From positions 124,001-188,000 of IMG/VR virus record IMGVR_UViG_3300031787_000001: a stretch of 64,000 nucleotides of DNA. One strand, given 5' to 3'. The notes under the pieces were generated by a model that did no database searches, was not told the DNA's origin, and saw only the letters and a list, made by a program, of their open reading frames with translations. Source of the DNA: a virus. Shown here in pieces: positions 7,894-15,168 of the stretch (positions are counted from its first letter, which is position 1; every line of letters starts with the position of its first letter). A program made the translations under genes and the position numbers.

Positions 7894-8778
7894 TTAAGGA
7901 ATCATTATTATTGAGTAATCCCTCGTCCCTCCGTCAAATGTACCATCTTTGATTGATTTAGCACCAGGAAAATCATTTAATATTTTATCTCTTGATGGGA
8001 AGACACCTTTAGTTTTATCGTCTCTAACATTTAGTGCCAATCTTAAATAATTGATTTGTGTTTTACCTGGGCCTATTTTTAAAGAATAGTTATTTGTTTT
8101 AGTATCCAAAACAACTTGAACATTATTTAAATCAATTGAACTGCCTTTTGATTTTATTTGAATGTCTTTAATAAATTGACTTAAATCCGTACTTGTTATA
8201 TTAACACCACTATTTTGTTGTTGGTTTCCTTGTTGTGTTTGACCGCCACAATCACTTTGATAATCTCTGTGTTTCCATTGTATCCAATATTCTTCCAATC
8301 CTTCGGGTGTTTTTGTTAATTGACTAACATCCAATTCGTTATTTAATACTACATTTTCTTTTTTTCCTGATGGAATATAATTTAATATTTCACTTTTTCT
8401 TGCATTTAATTCAGGTGTATGATTCCAACCCCCAACATGGGCAAATCCCGTTCTTGCCTCACATTTATCAGAAACACCAACAAATGGAATAACAACAGTA
8501 TAGACAACATTTCCACTACCCATTCCTTTTGTTGTCATTTGTATACCTTTAAAGTCAACTTTGACATATGTTCCTGATCTATATAATTCTTTTAATTTTG
8601 CTGCAACGTATTGTGTGATCGTGTTAGAATACTTATGTGCAACATCACCCGTATTATCAAACTCAGGTCCAACGTATTTTCCCGAACAACCACCCGCACT
8701 ACATACAGGTGTTTCTGCTTGTTCAATCAATAGACCCATCATCTGTTTTATTCTATATGTTTGTTCTTGTAGGTTCAT
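7894..8778 (-). CDS. Tagged hypothetical protein
   Basis: 294 aa. Tag MNLQEQTYRIKQMMGLLIE ends in an (L/I)xE site. The body has two parts joined by a Gln-rich linker (QTQQGNQQQNSG, about residues 180-192). The first part contains Cys pairs (PVCSAGGCSG) and GFAHVGGWNHTPELNARKSE; the last part resembles a second small alpha/beta unit with the sequence TFDGGTRDYS. I recognise no family. Probable internal or virion-associated protein. Confidence 0.8.
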   Translation of the reverse strand: MNLQEQTYRIKQMMGLLIEQAETPVCSAGGCSGKYVGPEFDNTGDVAHKYSNTITQYVAAKLKELYRSGTYVKVDFKGIQMTTKGMGSGNVVYTVVIPFVGVSDKCEARTGFAHVGGWNHTPELNARKSEILNYIPSGKKENVVLNNELDVSQLTKTPEGLEEYWIQWKHRDYQSDCGGQTQQGNQQQNSGVNITSTDLSQFIKDIQIKSKGSSIDLNNVQVVLDTKTNNYSLKIGPGKTQINYLRLALNVRDDKTKGVFPSRDKILNDFPGAKSIKDGTFDGGTRDYSIIMIP

Positions 8779-8795
8779 TTTTAACTATATGAAAA

Positions 8796-9320
8796 TTACA
8801 TTTCAAGATCTTTCATATTCATTTTTTTATCAAATGATGTTTGATTTGTTGGGTTACTATCAATTGCAAATAATTCTTCAAAAAATCTTTTTCCTGGTTT
8901 AGCGATATTACCTAAATCTATAACACCGAGAGATGATTTAAAATTTTTTAAATTTGGTATCTCATCTTTTCTAGTTGAAAAAATATTTTTTATTAATGGA
9001 TGATCCACTCTATATGATGCAAAATATGCATTATTGATTGATTTCAATAATTCTAATGGTTCATGTTGTGGACTGAAAGTTATTGTGTAATCTATATTAC
9101 CATTGTTTTTAACAATGTTAATTGTATACATTGCTCCGTTATATGTTACTTGTAACTTATCTGGTGATACACTAACTTTTCCACCCCATTCTTTAATCGA
9201 TTCTAAAAATGAATCCCAGTATCTCGGAGCATTTGTGGTGGATTCCTCTTCTTTAACTAAATTGTACTGTTTTCTGATTTCATTTCTTTCAGATTCAGTA
9301 ATTGTAAAACGTTGTCCCAT
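8796..9320 (-). CDS. Tagged hypothetical protein (FTITESE type)
   Basis: 174 aa. MGQRFTITESERNEIRKQYN is a near copy of the tag at 947, followed by LVKEEE. The body has a short beta meander (VSVSPDKLQVTYNGAMYTIN) and a helical C-terminus. The segment GVIDLGNIAK recurs as GVIDLGHAK at the end of the phosphatase at 1324, which may be a shared short motif or chance. Confidence 0.82.
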   Translation of the reverse strand: MGQRFTITESERNEIRKQYNLVKEEESTTNAPRYWDSFLESIKEWGGKVSVSPDKLQVTYNGAMYTINIVKNNGNIDYTITFSPQHEPLELLKSINNAYFASYRVDHPLIKNIFSTRKDEIPNLKNFKSSLGVIDLGNIAKPGKRFFEELFAIDSNPTNQTSFDKKMNMKDLEM

Positions 9321-9337
9321 AATATTTTGTTTTTAAT

Positions 9338-9345
9338 ATAAATAT
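9338..9345 (-). promoter_or_regulatory. ATATTTAT candidate late signal
   Basis: ATATTTAT 17 nt before the start at 9320. Confidence 0.45.
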
Positions 9346-9361
9346 CTTAAAAAAATGAAAT

Positions 9362-9388
9362 AAAAAAAACCTCCCGGTTCCGGAGGTT
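9362..9388 (-). terminator. Intrinsic terminator
   Basis: AACCTCC/GGAGGTT stem with a minus-strand T run; ends the gene at 9422. Confidence 0.8.
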
Positions 9389-9421
9389 TAAAAAATAAAA
9401 TCGATTAATAATATTAATTTT

Positions 9422-9694
9422 TTAAGAATTTTCAACTTCGATCTCGGTATCTGTTCCCAAATCTTTTTCTCTGGTGATATCCATTTCCATAAGTTCATCA
9501 TACAAACTATCTGCCCAACTTTCGGATCCGGGTAATGGTTTCATATCTGAAATGTTTTCCTTAATATATTCAGATATTTCTTCATCATCCTTACCCGATA
9601 ATTCAGGATAATTGTCGGTATCAATTTCTACAGAGTCACGAACAACCATTGTTCGTTGATATTCGATTAGTCTTACATTAATTTTCTTTCCCAT
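9422..9694 (-). CDS. Small acidic hypothetical protein
   Basis: 90 aa, strongly acidic (DDEEISEYIKENISD). No tag and no recognised domain. It starts with a strand (INVRLIEYQRTMVVRDSVEI). It has its own terminator, so it is a single-gene unit. Confidence 0.75.
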   Translation of the reverse strand: MGKKINVRLIEYQRTMVVRDSVEIDTDNYPELSGKDDEEISEYIKENISDMKPLPGSESWADSLYDELMEMDITREKDLGTDTEIEVENS

Positions 9695-9742
9695 AAAATG
9701 TTTTTTGTAAAATATACAAAAAATAATTTAAATAATAAAATT

Positions 9743-10429
9743 TTACAGTTTTGGTATGTTTTGTGGTTTTTTAACAAACGTTGATGATGAGGTATTTTGT
9801 GGTTTATCTAAAACATCATTTTTAACAAGTACTTTATTTTGTTTATTTAACGCTTCTTTATTAACATCGTCGTTAATTAAATTCAATAAAGATTTTAAGT
9901 GATCTCCCTTTGTTAAAAAGGTCATAAATTTATTAAAGTTTTCACGATCATCTTTATTGACAAAATTATCACTGGCCCATTTTAAAAACCCCGATTTTCC
10001 TTGTGAAGTTAAAACGGTAATACCTGATTTATGTATTTTACTTAAAACATTTGCAATATTGGGTTTGATACCCAAAAAATTCATTGCTCTTACCGTTCTT
10101 CCTAATGAAAGTGGACTTGTTAGTAAACCAATTATTCCTTCAGTGTATTTTCCTCTTTTTAAATCTCTATATGCCATCATTGATCCATAACCTGCCGCCA
10201 GAAAACTACCGGCCAAAGGAATTTTCCAAAGTCCAAATTGTACAATTGTATCGATAATTAATGGAAATTCATCTCTTATATCGGCCAAGGCGCCTATGGG
10301 ATCATGTGATCTACCGCCAAACATTGCCGGACCACCTAACATTATATTTTGTTCACCAATAATTGATTTAACATTACCTCTTTCGGACTCCAAAAGATAA
10401 TAAAATCTATTTTTATATTGATCGTTCAT
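9743..10429 (-). CDS. Tagged protein with central hydrophobic helix
   Basis: 228 aa. The N-terminus MNDQYKNRFYYLLESE, then IIGE at about 23-26, gives two candidate (L/I)xE sites. Residues about 58-90 are hydrophobic and Gly/Ala-rich (LWKIPLAGSFLAAGYGSMMA) and could insert in or span a membrane. The C-terminus is basic and Asn-rich. No family recognised. Confidence 0.78.
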   Translation of the reverse strand: MNDQYKNRFYYLLESERGNVKSIIGEQNIMLGGPAMFGGRSHDPIGALADIRDEFPLIIDTIVQFGLWKIPLAGSFLAAGYGSMMAYRDLKRGKYTEGIIGLLTSPLSLGRTVRAMNFLGIKPNIANVLSKIHKSGITVLTSQGKSGFLKWASDNFVNKDDRENFNKFMTFLTKGDHLKSLLNLINDDVNKEALNKQNKVLVKNDVLDKPQNTSSSTFVKKPQNIPKL

Positions 10430-10435
10430 ATCATT

Positions 10436-10443
10436 ATAAATAT
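10436..10443 (-). promoter_or_regulatory. ATATTTAT candidate late signal
   Basis: ATATTTAT 6 nt before the start at 10429. Confidence 0.5.
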
Positions 10444-10445
10444 AA

Positions 10446-10473
10446 CAAAAAAACCTCCCGGCGGGAGGTTTTA
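10446..10473 (-). terminator. Intrinsic terminator
   Basis: AAACCTCCC/GGGAGGTTT stem with a T run on the minus strand; ends the gene at 10496. Confidence 0.8.
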
Positions 10474-10495
10474 AAATTTAAATCGATTAAATGTG

Positions 10496-10828
10496 TTATC
10501 TAATAAAGAAAGATAATACAGATAATCCACCGATTAATAATGGAAACCATGTTTTCTTTCCACCCATAAGTGATAGGTGTAAAGCCACCGCACCACTCAT
10601 TACAGATACGATGATTAACAAACCGTAAAGGGATGTTGCGGGGAAAATAAATAACAATACTCCGAGTAATTCTAAGATACCGATAGGTACTCTGTAGTTT
10701 TGGAGTTTCATGAATTGAAAATTCTGAACCGATTCATTTGATTTAATAATTTTGTCTGTACCACTTTTAGATAGGGTCCAAACTGCGGGGATACTAAGAA
10801 TCCAACCGATAATTGATAATACTGTCAT
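10496..10828 (-). CDS. DoxX-like four-helix membrane protein
   Basis: 110 aa with four hydrophobic segments (about 1-20, 45-65, 67-87, 92-109). The spacing, and the run KLQNYRVPIGILELLGVLLF, match the DoxX-like family of small inner-membrane proteins, common in Bacteroidota chromosomes. Function in the family is poorly defined (some link to redox or sulfur metabolism). It has its own terminator and may have been acquired from a host. Confidence 0.75.
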   Translation of the reverse strand: MTVLSIIGWILSIPAVWTLSKSGTDKIIKSNESVQNFQFMKLQNYRVPIGILELLGVLLFIFPATSLYGLLIIVSVMSGAVALHLSLMGGKKTWFPLLIGGLSVLSFFIR

Positions 10829-10873
10829 AATATATTTGTTTTATAAAGTACAATATAAACAAAATAATTGAAA

Positions 10874-10902
10874 TAAAAAAAACCCCTCACATTGGAGGGG
10901 TT
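10874..10902 (-). terminator. Intrinsic terminator
   Basis: AACCCCTC/GAGGGGTT stem with a minus-strand T run; ends the gene at 10913. Confidence 0.85.
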
Positions 10903-10912
10903 AATATTTTTT

Positions 10913-11854
10913 TTAGAAATTTATTTTAATAGGTTGACTTGATACAGTGTTTATTAATTGTGATGCCGCCTGTTGATCATTTGCAACACTTGCATTTTGT
11001 GTGTTGTAATATGTATCTCCGTTCTTGAAAACGTGTTTATTTTGTATATGTGCGTTTGCCCAATTAATTAAAAGATCATTATCTAAATTAATCATTTTTT
11101 GTCGATCCACCCCTTTATATTCTAAATAAACTAACGCCTTTACCCTATCGGTTATTTCAGGTGGTGCTTGTTGTGGTTGAGTTTGTTGAGTTTGAGTTTG
11201 TTGTGGTTTAGTTTGTTGTGTTTGTTGGCCACCCGAAGAGTTTTGACCTTTATATTTACCAAAAACCCATGCGGTGATTTTACCTCCTTCCCCATGGTAA
11301 CACCAATGTCCACACTTCCCTTTTTCATTAAAGATATCAGCGTGTCCCGATATTCCCGGCCATTTGGGGTTATTGGTTATGACAAAAATTCCTTTGTTAC
11401 CTTTTAGATATTTTTCAATATTTTCTGGAGTGTTATCTATTGAATCAATTGTAGGTTCCCCAAAAGTTCTTGTTAAATAAATTAAACTATTTTTAGCACC
11501 TGTTGTAATATCTTTACCTTTAGTGGGATACGTAATACCTTTAAACGTCCAATCTTTTTCACTTCTAAATGCACGACCACATTCTACACCCATTTTAATT
11601 AATGCCAAACATAATCTGGTTGCACATGCATTTTGGAATGTTTGTGGTGATTGTTTATATTGGTTTGGGAATATACCAGGAAAAATTTCTTCCTCATCCG
11701 CATTAGGAAAATTATTCCATAAGGCATTAAAATCCATACTTGTTACCACATTTTCAGGATTTACTGAAGCCTCGTTTAATACTTTCCTTGTTACTCCTTC
11801 GTATAGACCTCTTATTCTTGTTTTTTCTTCTTCTGTAATTATAAATTTTCCCAT
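10913..11854 (-). CDS. Tagged Tae4-like peptidoglycan amidase
   Basis: 313 aa from the ATG at 11854, chosen because the tag MGKFIITEEEKTRIRGLYEG begins there; an upstream in-frame ATG would overlap the previous gene. LNE at 26-28 is the candidate cleavage site. Residues 41-200 match type VI amidase effector 4: FNALWNNFP, TFQNACATRLCLAL with nucleophile Cys77, and GISGHADIFN with His171 and Asp173. Tae4 enzymes cut the gamma-D-Glu-mDAP bond of peptidoglycan. A Gln/Thr/Pro linker (208-235) leads to a C-terminal domain of unknown role. Likely acts on the cell wall at entry. Confidence 0.87.
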   Translation of the reverse strand: MGKFIITEEEKTRIRGLYEGVTRKVLNEASVNPENVVTSMDFNALWNNFPNADEEEIFPGIFPNQYKQSPQTFQNACATRLCLALIKMGVECGRAFRSEKDWTFKGITYPTKGKDITTGAKNSLIYLTRTFGEPTIDSIDNTPENIEKYLKGNKGIFVITNNPKWPGISGHADIFNEKGKCGHWCYHGEGGKITAWVFGKYKGQNSSGGQQTQQTKPQQTQTQQTQPQQAPPEITDRVKALVYLEYKGVDRQKMINLDNDLLINWANAHIQNKHVFKNGDTYYNTQNASVANDQQAASQLINTVSSQPIKINF

Positions 11855-11867
11855 ATTGAATTTTTTT

Positions 11868-12260
11868 TTAGGTTGGATAATTGGTTCTAATTTCACTAAA
11901 ATTATACAAAACCAATTTACCGTTTTCACATTTCCATCTACACAATTGATATTTCATTGATGCAGGAAGTAACCTTGCATTATATTTTCCTTCACTGTTA
12001 ACATAAACATCTGTTTTATATAACGTCACATCTTTACCATTATATTTTCCCGACCAACTATCAGGAACATTACGACCTCCTTTTAAAGGTGAGTAATGTC
12101 CTTTTTCAAATTGAAATCCTTTTAAACAAGATATATCATCTTTTTTAGGTACGATAGTAGGTTTTATAGTTGATGTGTCTCTACCCATATTTTGTTCACT
12201 GATCACATTTTTAATCAAGTCGATCAATTCACTTTCTGTTAATCTAACAACTTTCTTCAT
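11868..12260 (-). CDS. Tagged hypothetical protein upstream of the amidase
   Basis: 130 aa. Tag MKKVVRLTESELIDLIKNVI with ISE at about 20-22. The body is a compact, Cys-containing, beta-rich domain (SWSGKYNGKDVTLYKTDVYV, QLCRWKCENGKLVLYN). It precedes the Tae4-like gene by 13 nt in the same unit. It lacks a signal peptide, so it does not look like a Tai4 immunity protein; a co-packaged partner is possible but unproven. Confidence 0.8.
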   Translation of the reverse strand: MKKVVRLTESELIDLIKNVISEQNMGRDTSTIKPTIVPKKDDISCLKGFQFEKGHYSPLKGGRNVPDSWSGKYNGKDVTLYKTDVYVNSEGKYNARLLPASMKYQLCRWKCENGKLVLYNFSEIRTNYPT

Positions 12261-12274
12261 ATTTTATTTTCTAT

Positions 12275-12282
12275 ATAAATAT
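12275..12282 (-). promoter_or_regulatory. ATATTTAT candidate late signal
   Basis: ATATTTAT 14 nt before the start at 12260. Confidence 0.5.
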
Positions 12283-12285
12283 AAC

Positions 12286-12313
12286 AAAAAAACACTCCCG
12301 GTTCCGGAGGTTT
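12286..12313 (-). terminator. Imperfect intrinsic terminator
   Basis: Stem between CTCC and GGAG with a bulge, followed by a T run on the minus strand; overlaps the stop of the gene at 12312. Confidence 0.6.
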
Positions 12314-12554
12314 AACTTTTTCTCATCTCTCTATATTTTAGATATACACCGACAAAGAAACCCAATGATGAAGAATATTTTAAACATTCTTCCATAGTCG
12401 AACCCATCAACATAAGAATAATGAATGAGATGACAGTTGTACCGAAAACTTTCCAAAAGACACTAACCAATAAATAAAACAAACCGAATGGTAATAATAG
12501 AATAACAAAAAGAATACTGAGAATATAACCAAGTATTTTCGTTATTATTTTCAT
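12312..12554 (-). CDS. Small membrane protein
   Basis: 80 aa with two or three hydrophobic helices (ITKILGYILSILFVILLLPF at the N-terminus, then TVISFIILMLMG). Start ATG overlaps the TGA of the orphan-tag frame at 12551 (ATGA), indicating translational coupling. Could be a holin-like or envelope microprotein; nothing specific supports that. Confidence 0.7.
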   Translation of the reverse strand: MKIITKILGYILSILFVILLLPFGLFYLLVSVFWKVFGTTVISFIILMLMGSTMEECLKYSSSLGFFVGVYLKYREMRKS

Positions 12555-12622
12555 ATCATTATAAAATCATAATTTAATTTGATTATTTCTTTAATCCTTT
12601 GTATGTTTTCTTGTAGATTCAT
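12551..12622 (-). CDS. Orphan targeting-tag micro-ORF (23 aa)
   Basis: Begins MNLQENIQRIKEI, identical over 13 residues to the tag of the gene at 12625, then runs into IKLNYDFIMI and stops with no body. It begins 3 nt after the stop of 12625, and its TGA overlaps the ATG of the membrane gene at 12554. It looks like a leftover tag from recombination or loss of a body, now possibly acting as a leader peptide. Confidence 0.55.
   Translation of the reverse strand: MNLQENIQRIKEIIKLNYDFIMI
12583..12622 (-). repeat. NLQE-tag DNA repeat, copy 1
   Basis: 40-nt match to the 5' ends of the genes at 13503 and 14022 (tag-coding DNA). Confidence 0.8.
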
Positions 12623-12624
12623 TT

Positions 12625-13503
12625 TTATTTCACAATTTCTTTGAATTTATCCAAATAAACAGTTCTTTCGGAATCGACATTTATTAATTTAGTTGTTGGT
12701 GTCATATATTCGTCTTTGACTTTAATATAATATACACCATTGTCCACTACTCCGAGTTCATTCAAAAAGTAATTTATAAATTCATCATCTAAACCATTAC
12801 TTTTTAATAATCCAATCAATCCATCTTTTGTTAACTCAGTAGTTGGGTCTCCAATTGAAATATCAGGTTTTTGTTTTGTCACCTCATACTTAGTTAAATA
12901 TTGTTTCAAAACTTCTTTTGGGTCTCTTGGTTCCGTTAGTTTTCTAGTCTCAACATTTTTTAATAAAATATAAATTGGAGCGTGAAGTAAAACATTTTTA
13001 ATCTTTTCGTTTGGTATATATTGTAAAATACCATTTCCGATATCATCTATTATAATTTTTTTATGTCCACCATATTTTACTTCTTGAGCCATATACCAAT
13101 TTCTATAATCAAGTCCTTTTATTAAATCTTTATTATGTGGGTGCAAAGGGAAACCTACTGTTGTGTCTCCTCTTTTCTCTCCGAACCCTCCTTTTCTTTT
13201 TTCCGCCATTTGTTTATGAAATTCTTCACCTGATTGTGGATTAGGTCCATCACCAGAGTGGTCGTATTTGATTCTGTTTTGAATACATTGATCATCATCA
13301 CATCCAAACATATCACTATCAATTTGAACCCACTGATTGGGGTCTGTTGATTTAAAAAATGGAACCGCATTTAAAATTTTAGCAGTTTGTGATTTTCCCG
13401 CAGATGACGTTCCATCAATCAAAATGATTTCTTTTTCTTGGGTTTCTTCCGTAAGAAGTCCCATTATTTCTTTAATTCTTTGTATGTTTTCTTGTAGGTT
13501 CAT
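12625..13503 (-). CDS. Tagged P-loop kinase (zeta-toxin / phosphotransferase-like)
   Basis: 292 aa. Tag MNLQENIQRIKEIMGLLTEE with LTE. A Walker A loop GTSSAGKS (31-38) follows the first strand (IILIDG); the next strand carries QIDSDMFG, as in zeta-toxin and chloramphenicol phosphotransferase-like small-molecule kinases, where that Asp is the base. IIIDDIGN gives a Walker B-like strand. The C-terminal 80 residues are extra. Likely phosphorylates a small molecule or nucleotide; the target is unknown. Confidence 0.8.
   Translation of the reverse strand: MNLQENIQRIKEIMGLLTEETQEKEIILIDGTSSAGKSQTAKILNAVPFFKSTDPNQWVQIDSDMFGCDDDQCIQNRIKYDHSGDGPNPQSGEEFHKQMAEKRKGGFGEKRGDTTVGFPLHPHNKDLIKGLDYRNWYMAQEVKYGGHKKIIIDDIGNGILQYIPNEKIKNVLLHAPIYILLKNVETRKLTEPRDPKEVLKQYLTKYEVTKQKPDISIGDPTTELTKDGLIGLLKSNGLDDEFINYFLNELGVVDNGVYYIKVKDEYMTPTTKLINVDSERTVYLDKFKEIVK
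13460..13503 (-). repeat. NLQE-tag DNA repeat, copy 2
   Basis: 44-nt segment coding the tag of the P-loop kinase; differs from the copy at 13979 at only two or so bases. Confidence 0.85.
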
Positions 13504-14022
13504 TTAAGATTTATTAATTAACTCATTAATCAATTCATTGATTTTTTTTAAAGGTTCGTCAGTTCTTAAATCCAAATACATTTCATTTGGATTATCTTTA
13601 TTTGCATCAACAAAACCTAACTTTTTATAATACTCATGAAGTTTTGGTCCACTGAATTCGTCCCTTTTTAATGTAATGATGTTTATTTTATTTCTTTTTG
13701 AGTGTTCAAAAATATTTTTTAATAATATCAATCCAATACCTTTAATTGCATCATTTTTTCTATCTATTCTTTCTAAATAGAATTCTTTTGTTTTCCATGG
13801 AAGTTCAAGTTCGATACCCATTATTTCATCTTCACCGAAATATTTAACTTCCGCAGTTGCATCACCCAAAGAATAATATATGGTTGTCACATCACTTATT
13901 GCTCCTTTATTTACTTTTATATCTGCGGGAGTATTGTTCAATTCTTCTAATGTGGTACTTTCATTTTCTGAAATTAACCCCATCATTTCTTTAATCCTTT
14001 GTATGTTTTCTTGTAGGTTCAT
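13504..14022 (-). CDS. Tagged GNAT-family acetyltransferase
   Basis: 172 aa. Tag MNLQENIQRIKEMMGLISE. The body is a GNAT fold: GIELELPWKTKEFYLERI as central strands, IKGIGLILLKNIFEHSKRN as the acetyl-CoA pyrophosphate-loop helix (a degenerate Q/RxxGxG/A), and GPKLHEYYKKLGFV near the end, the usual YxxxGF motif. Acetylates an amine on a protein or small molecule; substrate unknown. Abuts the kinase gene without a gap. Confidence 0.85.
   Translation of the reverse strand: MNLQENIQRIKEMMGLISENESTTLEELNNTPADIKVNKGAISDVTTIYYSLGDATAEVKYFGEDEIMGIELELPWKTKEFYLERIDRKNDAIKGIGLILLKNIFEHSKRNKINIITLKRDEFSGPKLHEYYKKLGFVDANKDNPNEMYLDLRTDEPLKKINELINELINKS
13979..14022 (-). repeat. NLQE-tag DNA repeat, copy 3
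   Basis: 44-nt segment coding the tag of the acetyltransferase. Confidence 0.85.
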
Positions 14023-14066
14023 ATTACTATGTTTATTTCTTGTTCGGTAATTATAAGTTTTCTCAT
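14019..14066 (-). CDS. Orphan ITE-type tag micro-ORF (15 aa)
   Basis: MRKLIITEQEINIVI then TGA; the first ten residues are a typical tag. The TGA overlaps the ATG of the acetyltransferase (ATGA). It begins 1 nt after the stop of the nuclease gene at 14068. This is the second bodiless tag coupled to a following gene. Confidence 0.5.
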   Translation of the reverse strand: MRKLIITEQEINIVI

Positions 14067-14067
14067 A

Positions 14068-15117
14068 TTATATGTAATTATTTTCTCTCAACATAAAATG
14101 ACCTAATTCAAATGTTAAAATAGATTTAATATTTTTTTCTTCCCAGTATGGTATTCTTATTAATTGTATGTTGTTATCTTTACAATAATTTGTTTTAATT
14201 AAGTCTCTTTCTTGTAATGACTTAAATCCTTCTTCTCCACCAAAATACTCAATAGGTTCAAAATGTTGGATACCGTCATATTCTATACACACCTCAGTAC
14301 CATCATTTTTTATTACATGAGCATCAAATTTTAGTTTATCACAATATCTTTTACCACCATAACCAAAGCAACCATCGAAAGATTTTTGTTTATTTACTTT
14401 ATAACCTAATTCGTTTAATACACTTATCACCTGAGATTCGCCCTTACTTTCTTTTTTACCACATATAGGGCAACCTGTTTTTCCTTTTTTTAGGTTATGT
14501 ATGTTTATACCTTCTTGAGCAAAAACAAAAGGTGTTGTGTGTTTTGTACATATAACATCTTTAACAAATAAAGTTTTATTTTTTAAACCATCCGTCTTAT
14601 AAAAAAAATTTTCAGGTTTAAATGATAATCCTCTCTCCGCGGGAAAAGAATTAATCCAATCTCTCACATTTATTTTTACTGCAGATATAATTCTATCTTT
14701 ACCACATTTTCTACAACCGTTCCCCCTTATTTTTAAATCTTTTACATTGATGTTATTTGATATACCATGTTCCTCACCATTTTCATCTGTTTTATGACAT
14801 TTTATACCATCAATAAATCTTCTACCGTTTATTAATCTATATTTTACATTGGAAAAATCTAATTCAGGAAATTGTTTAATTAATTCTTGGGTTACCACAT
14901 CGTCATCTTTTTTTTTAGGGGAGATTCTTAACAAATATTTCGTAATATCACCCCATGTATTTGAATCGTAGTTTCTATAAATGTATGTTTTTATGCCTGA
15001 ATATTTAGGATCTTTTCTAAAATCATCCATAGACGAAAATTTAGAAACGTAATCTTTAACATCACTTAAAGTCCATATTTTTTTTTCAATTTCATATAAT
15101 ATTTCTAATAATTTCAT
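14068..15117 (-). CDS. Tagged zinc-finger / PD-(D/E)XK endonuclease
   Basis: 349 aa. N-terminus MKLLEILYEIEKK resembles the short MK-L-EIL tag. The middle holds Cys pairs in CRKCGK and CPICGKKESKGESQV, as in the repeated zinc motifs of phage and giant-virus homing-type nucleases. The C-terminal third is PD-(D/E)XK/Vsr-like: LKFDAHVIK, CIEYDGIQHFEPIEYFGG and DLIKTNYCKDNNIQLIRIPY give the acid-x-acid and the QH core. Probably a nicking or homing nuclease; as a packaged protein it could attack host or rival DNA. Confidence 0.82.
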   Translation of the reverse strand: MKLLEILYEIEKKIWTLSDVKDYVSKFSSMDDFRKDPKYSGIKTYIYRNYDSNTWGDITKYLLRISPKKKDDDVVTQELIKQFPELDFSNVKYRLINGRRFIDGIKCHKTDENGEEHGISNNINVKDLKIRGNGCRKCGKDRIISAVKINVRDWINSFPAERGLSFKPENFFYKTDGLKNKTLFVKDVICTKHTTPFVFAQEGINIHNLKKGKTGCPICGKKESKGESQVISVLNELGYKVNKQKSFDGCFGYGGKRYCDKLKFDAHVIKNDGTEVCIEYDGIQHFEPIEYFGGEEGFKSLQERDLIKTNYCKDNNIQLIRIPYWEEKNIKSILTFELGHFMLRENNYI

Positions 15118-15168
15118 ATTATCATAAATATTCTGAAAAATTTCCAGAAATTTTTTTTTTCAGTTTTA
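15113..15168 (-). repeat. 54-bp leader repeat, copy 1
   Basis: Near-identical to 16604-16658, differing by one base in a T run. It spans the start region of the gene at 15117 and holds TTCTG/CAGAA and the ATATTTAT motif at 15124-15131. Confidence 0.85.
15124..15131 (-). promoter_or_regulatory. ATATTTAT candidate late signal
   Basis: ATATTTAT 6 nt before the start at 15117, inside the leader repeat. Confidence 0.5.

Noticed and set aside
10496-10828. Holin
   Set aside because: Four helices with DoxX-like features and a position in the cargo module, not beside the endolysin candidate at 59189.
11868-12260. Tai4-type immunity protein next to the Tae4-like amidase
   Set aside because: No signal peptide, and the protein carries a packaging tag like its neighbour; co-packaging fits better.
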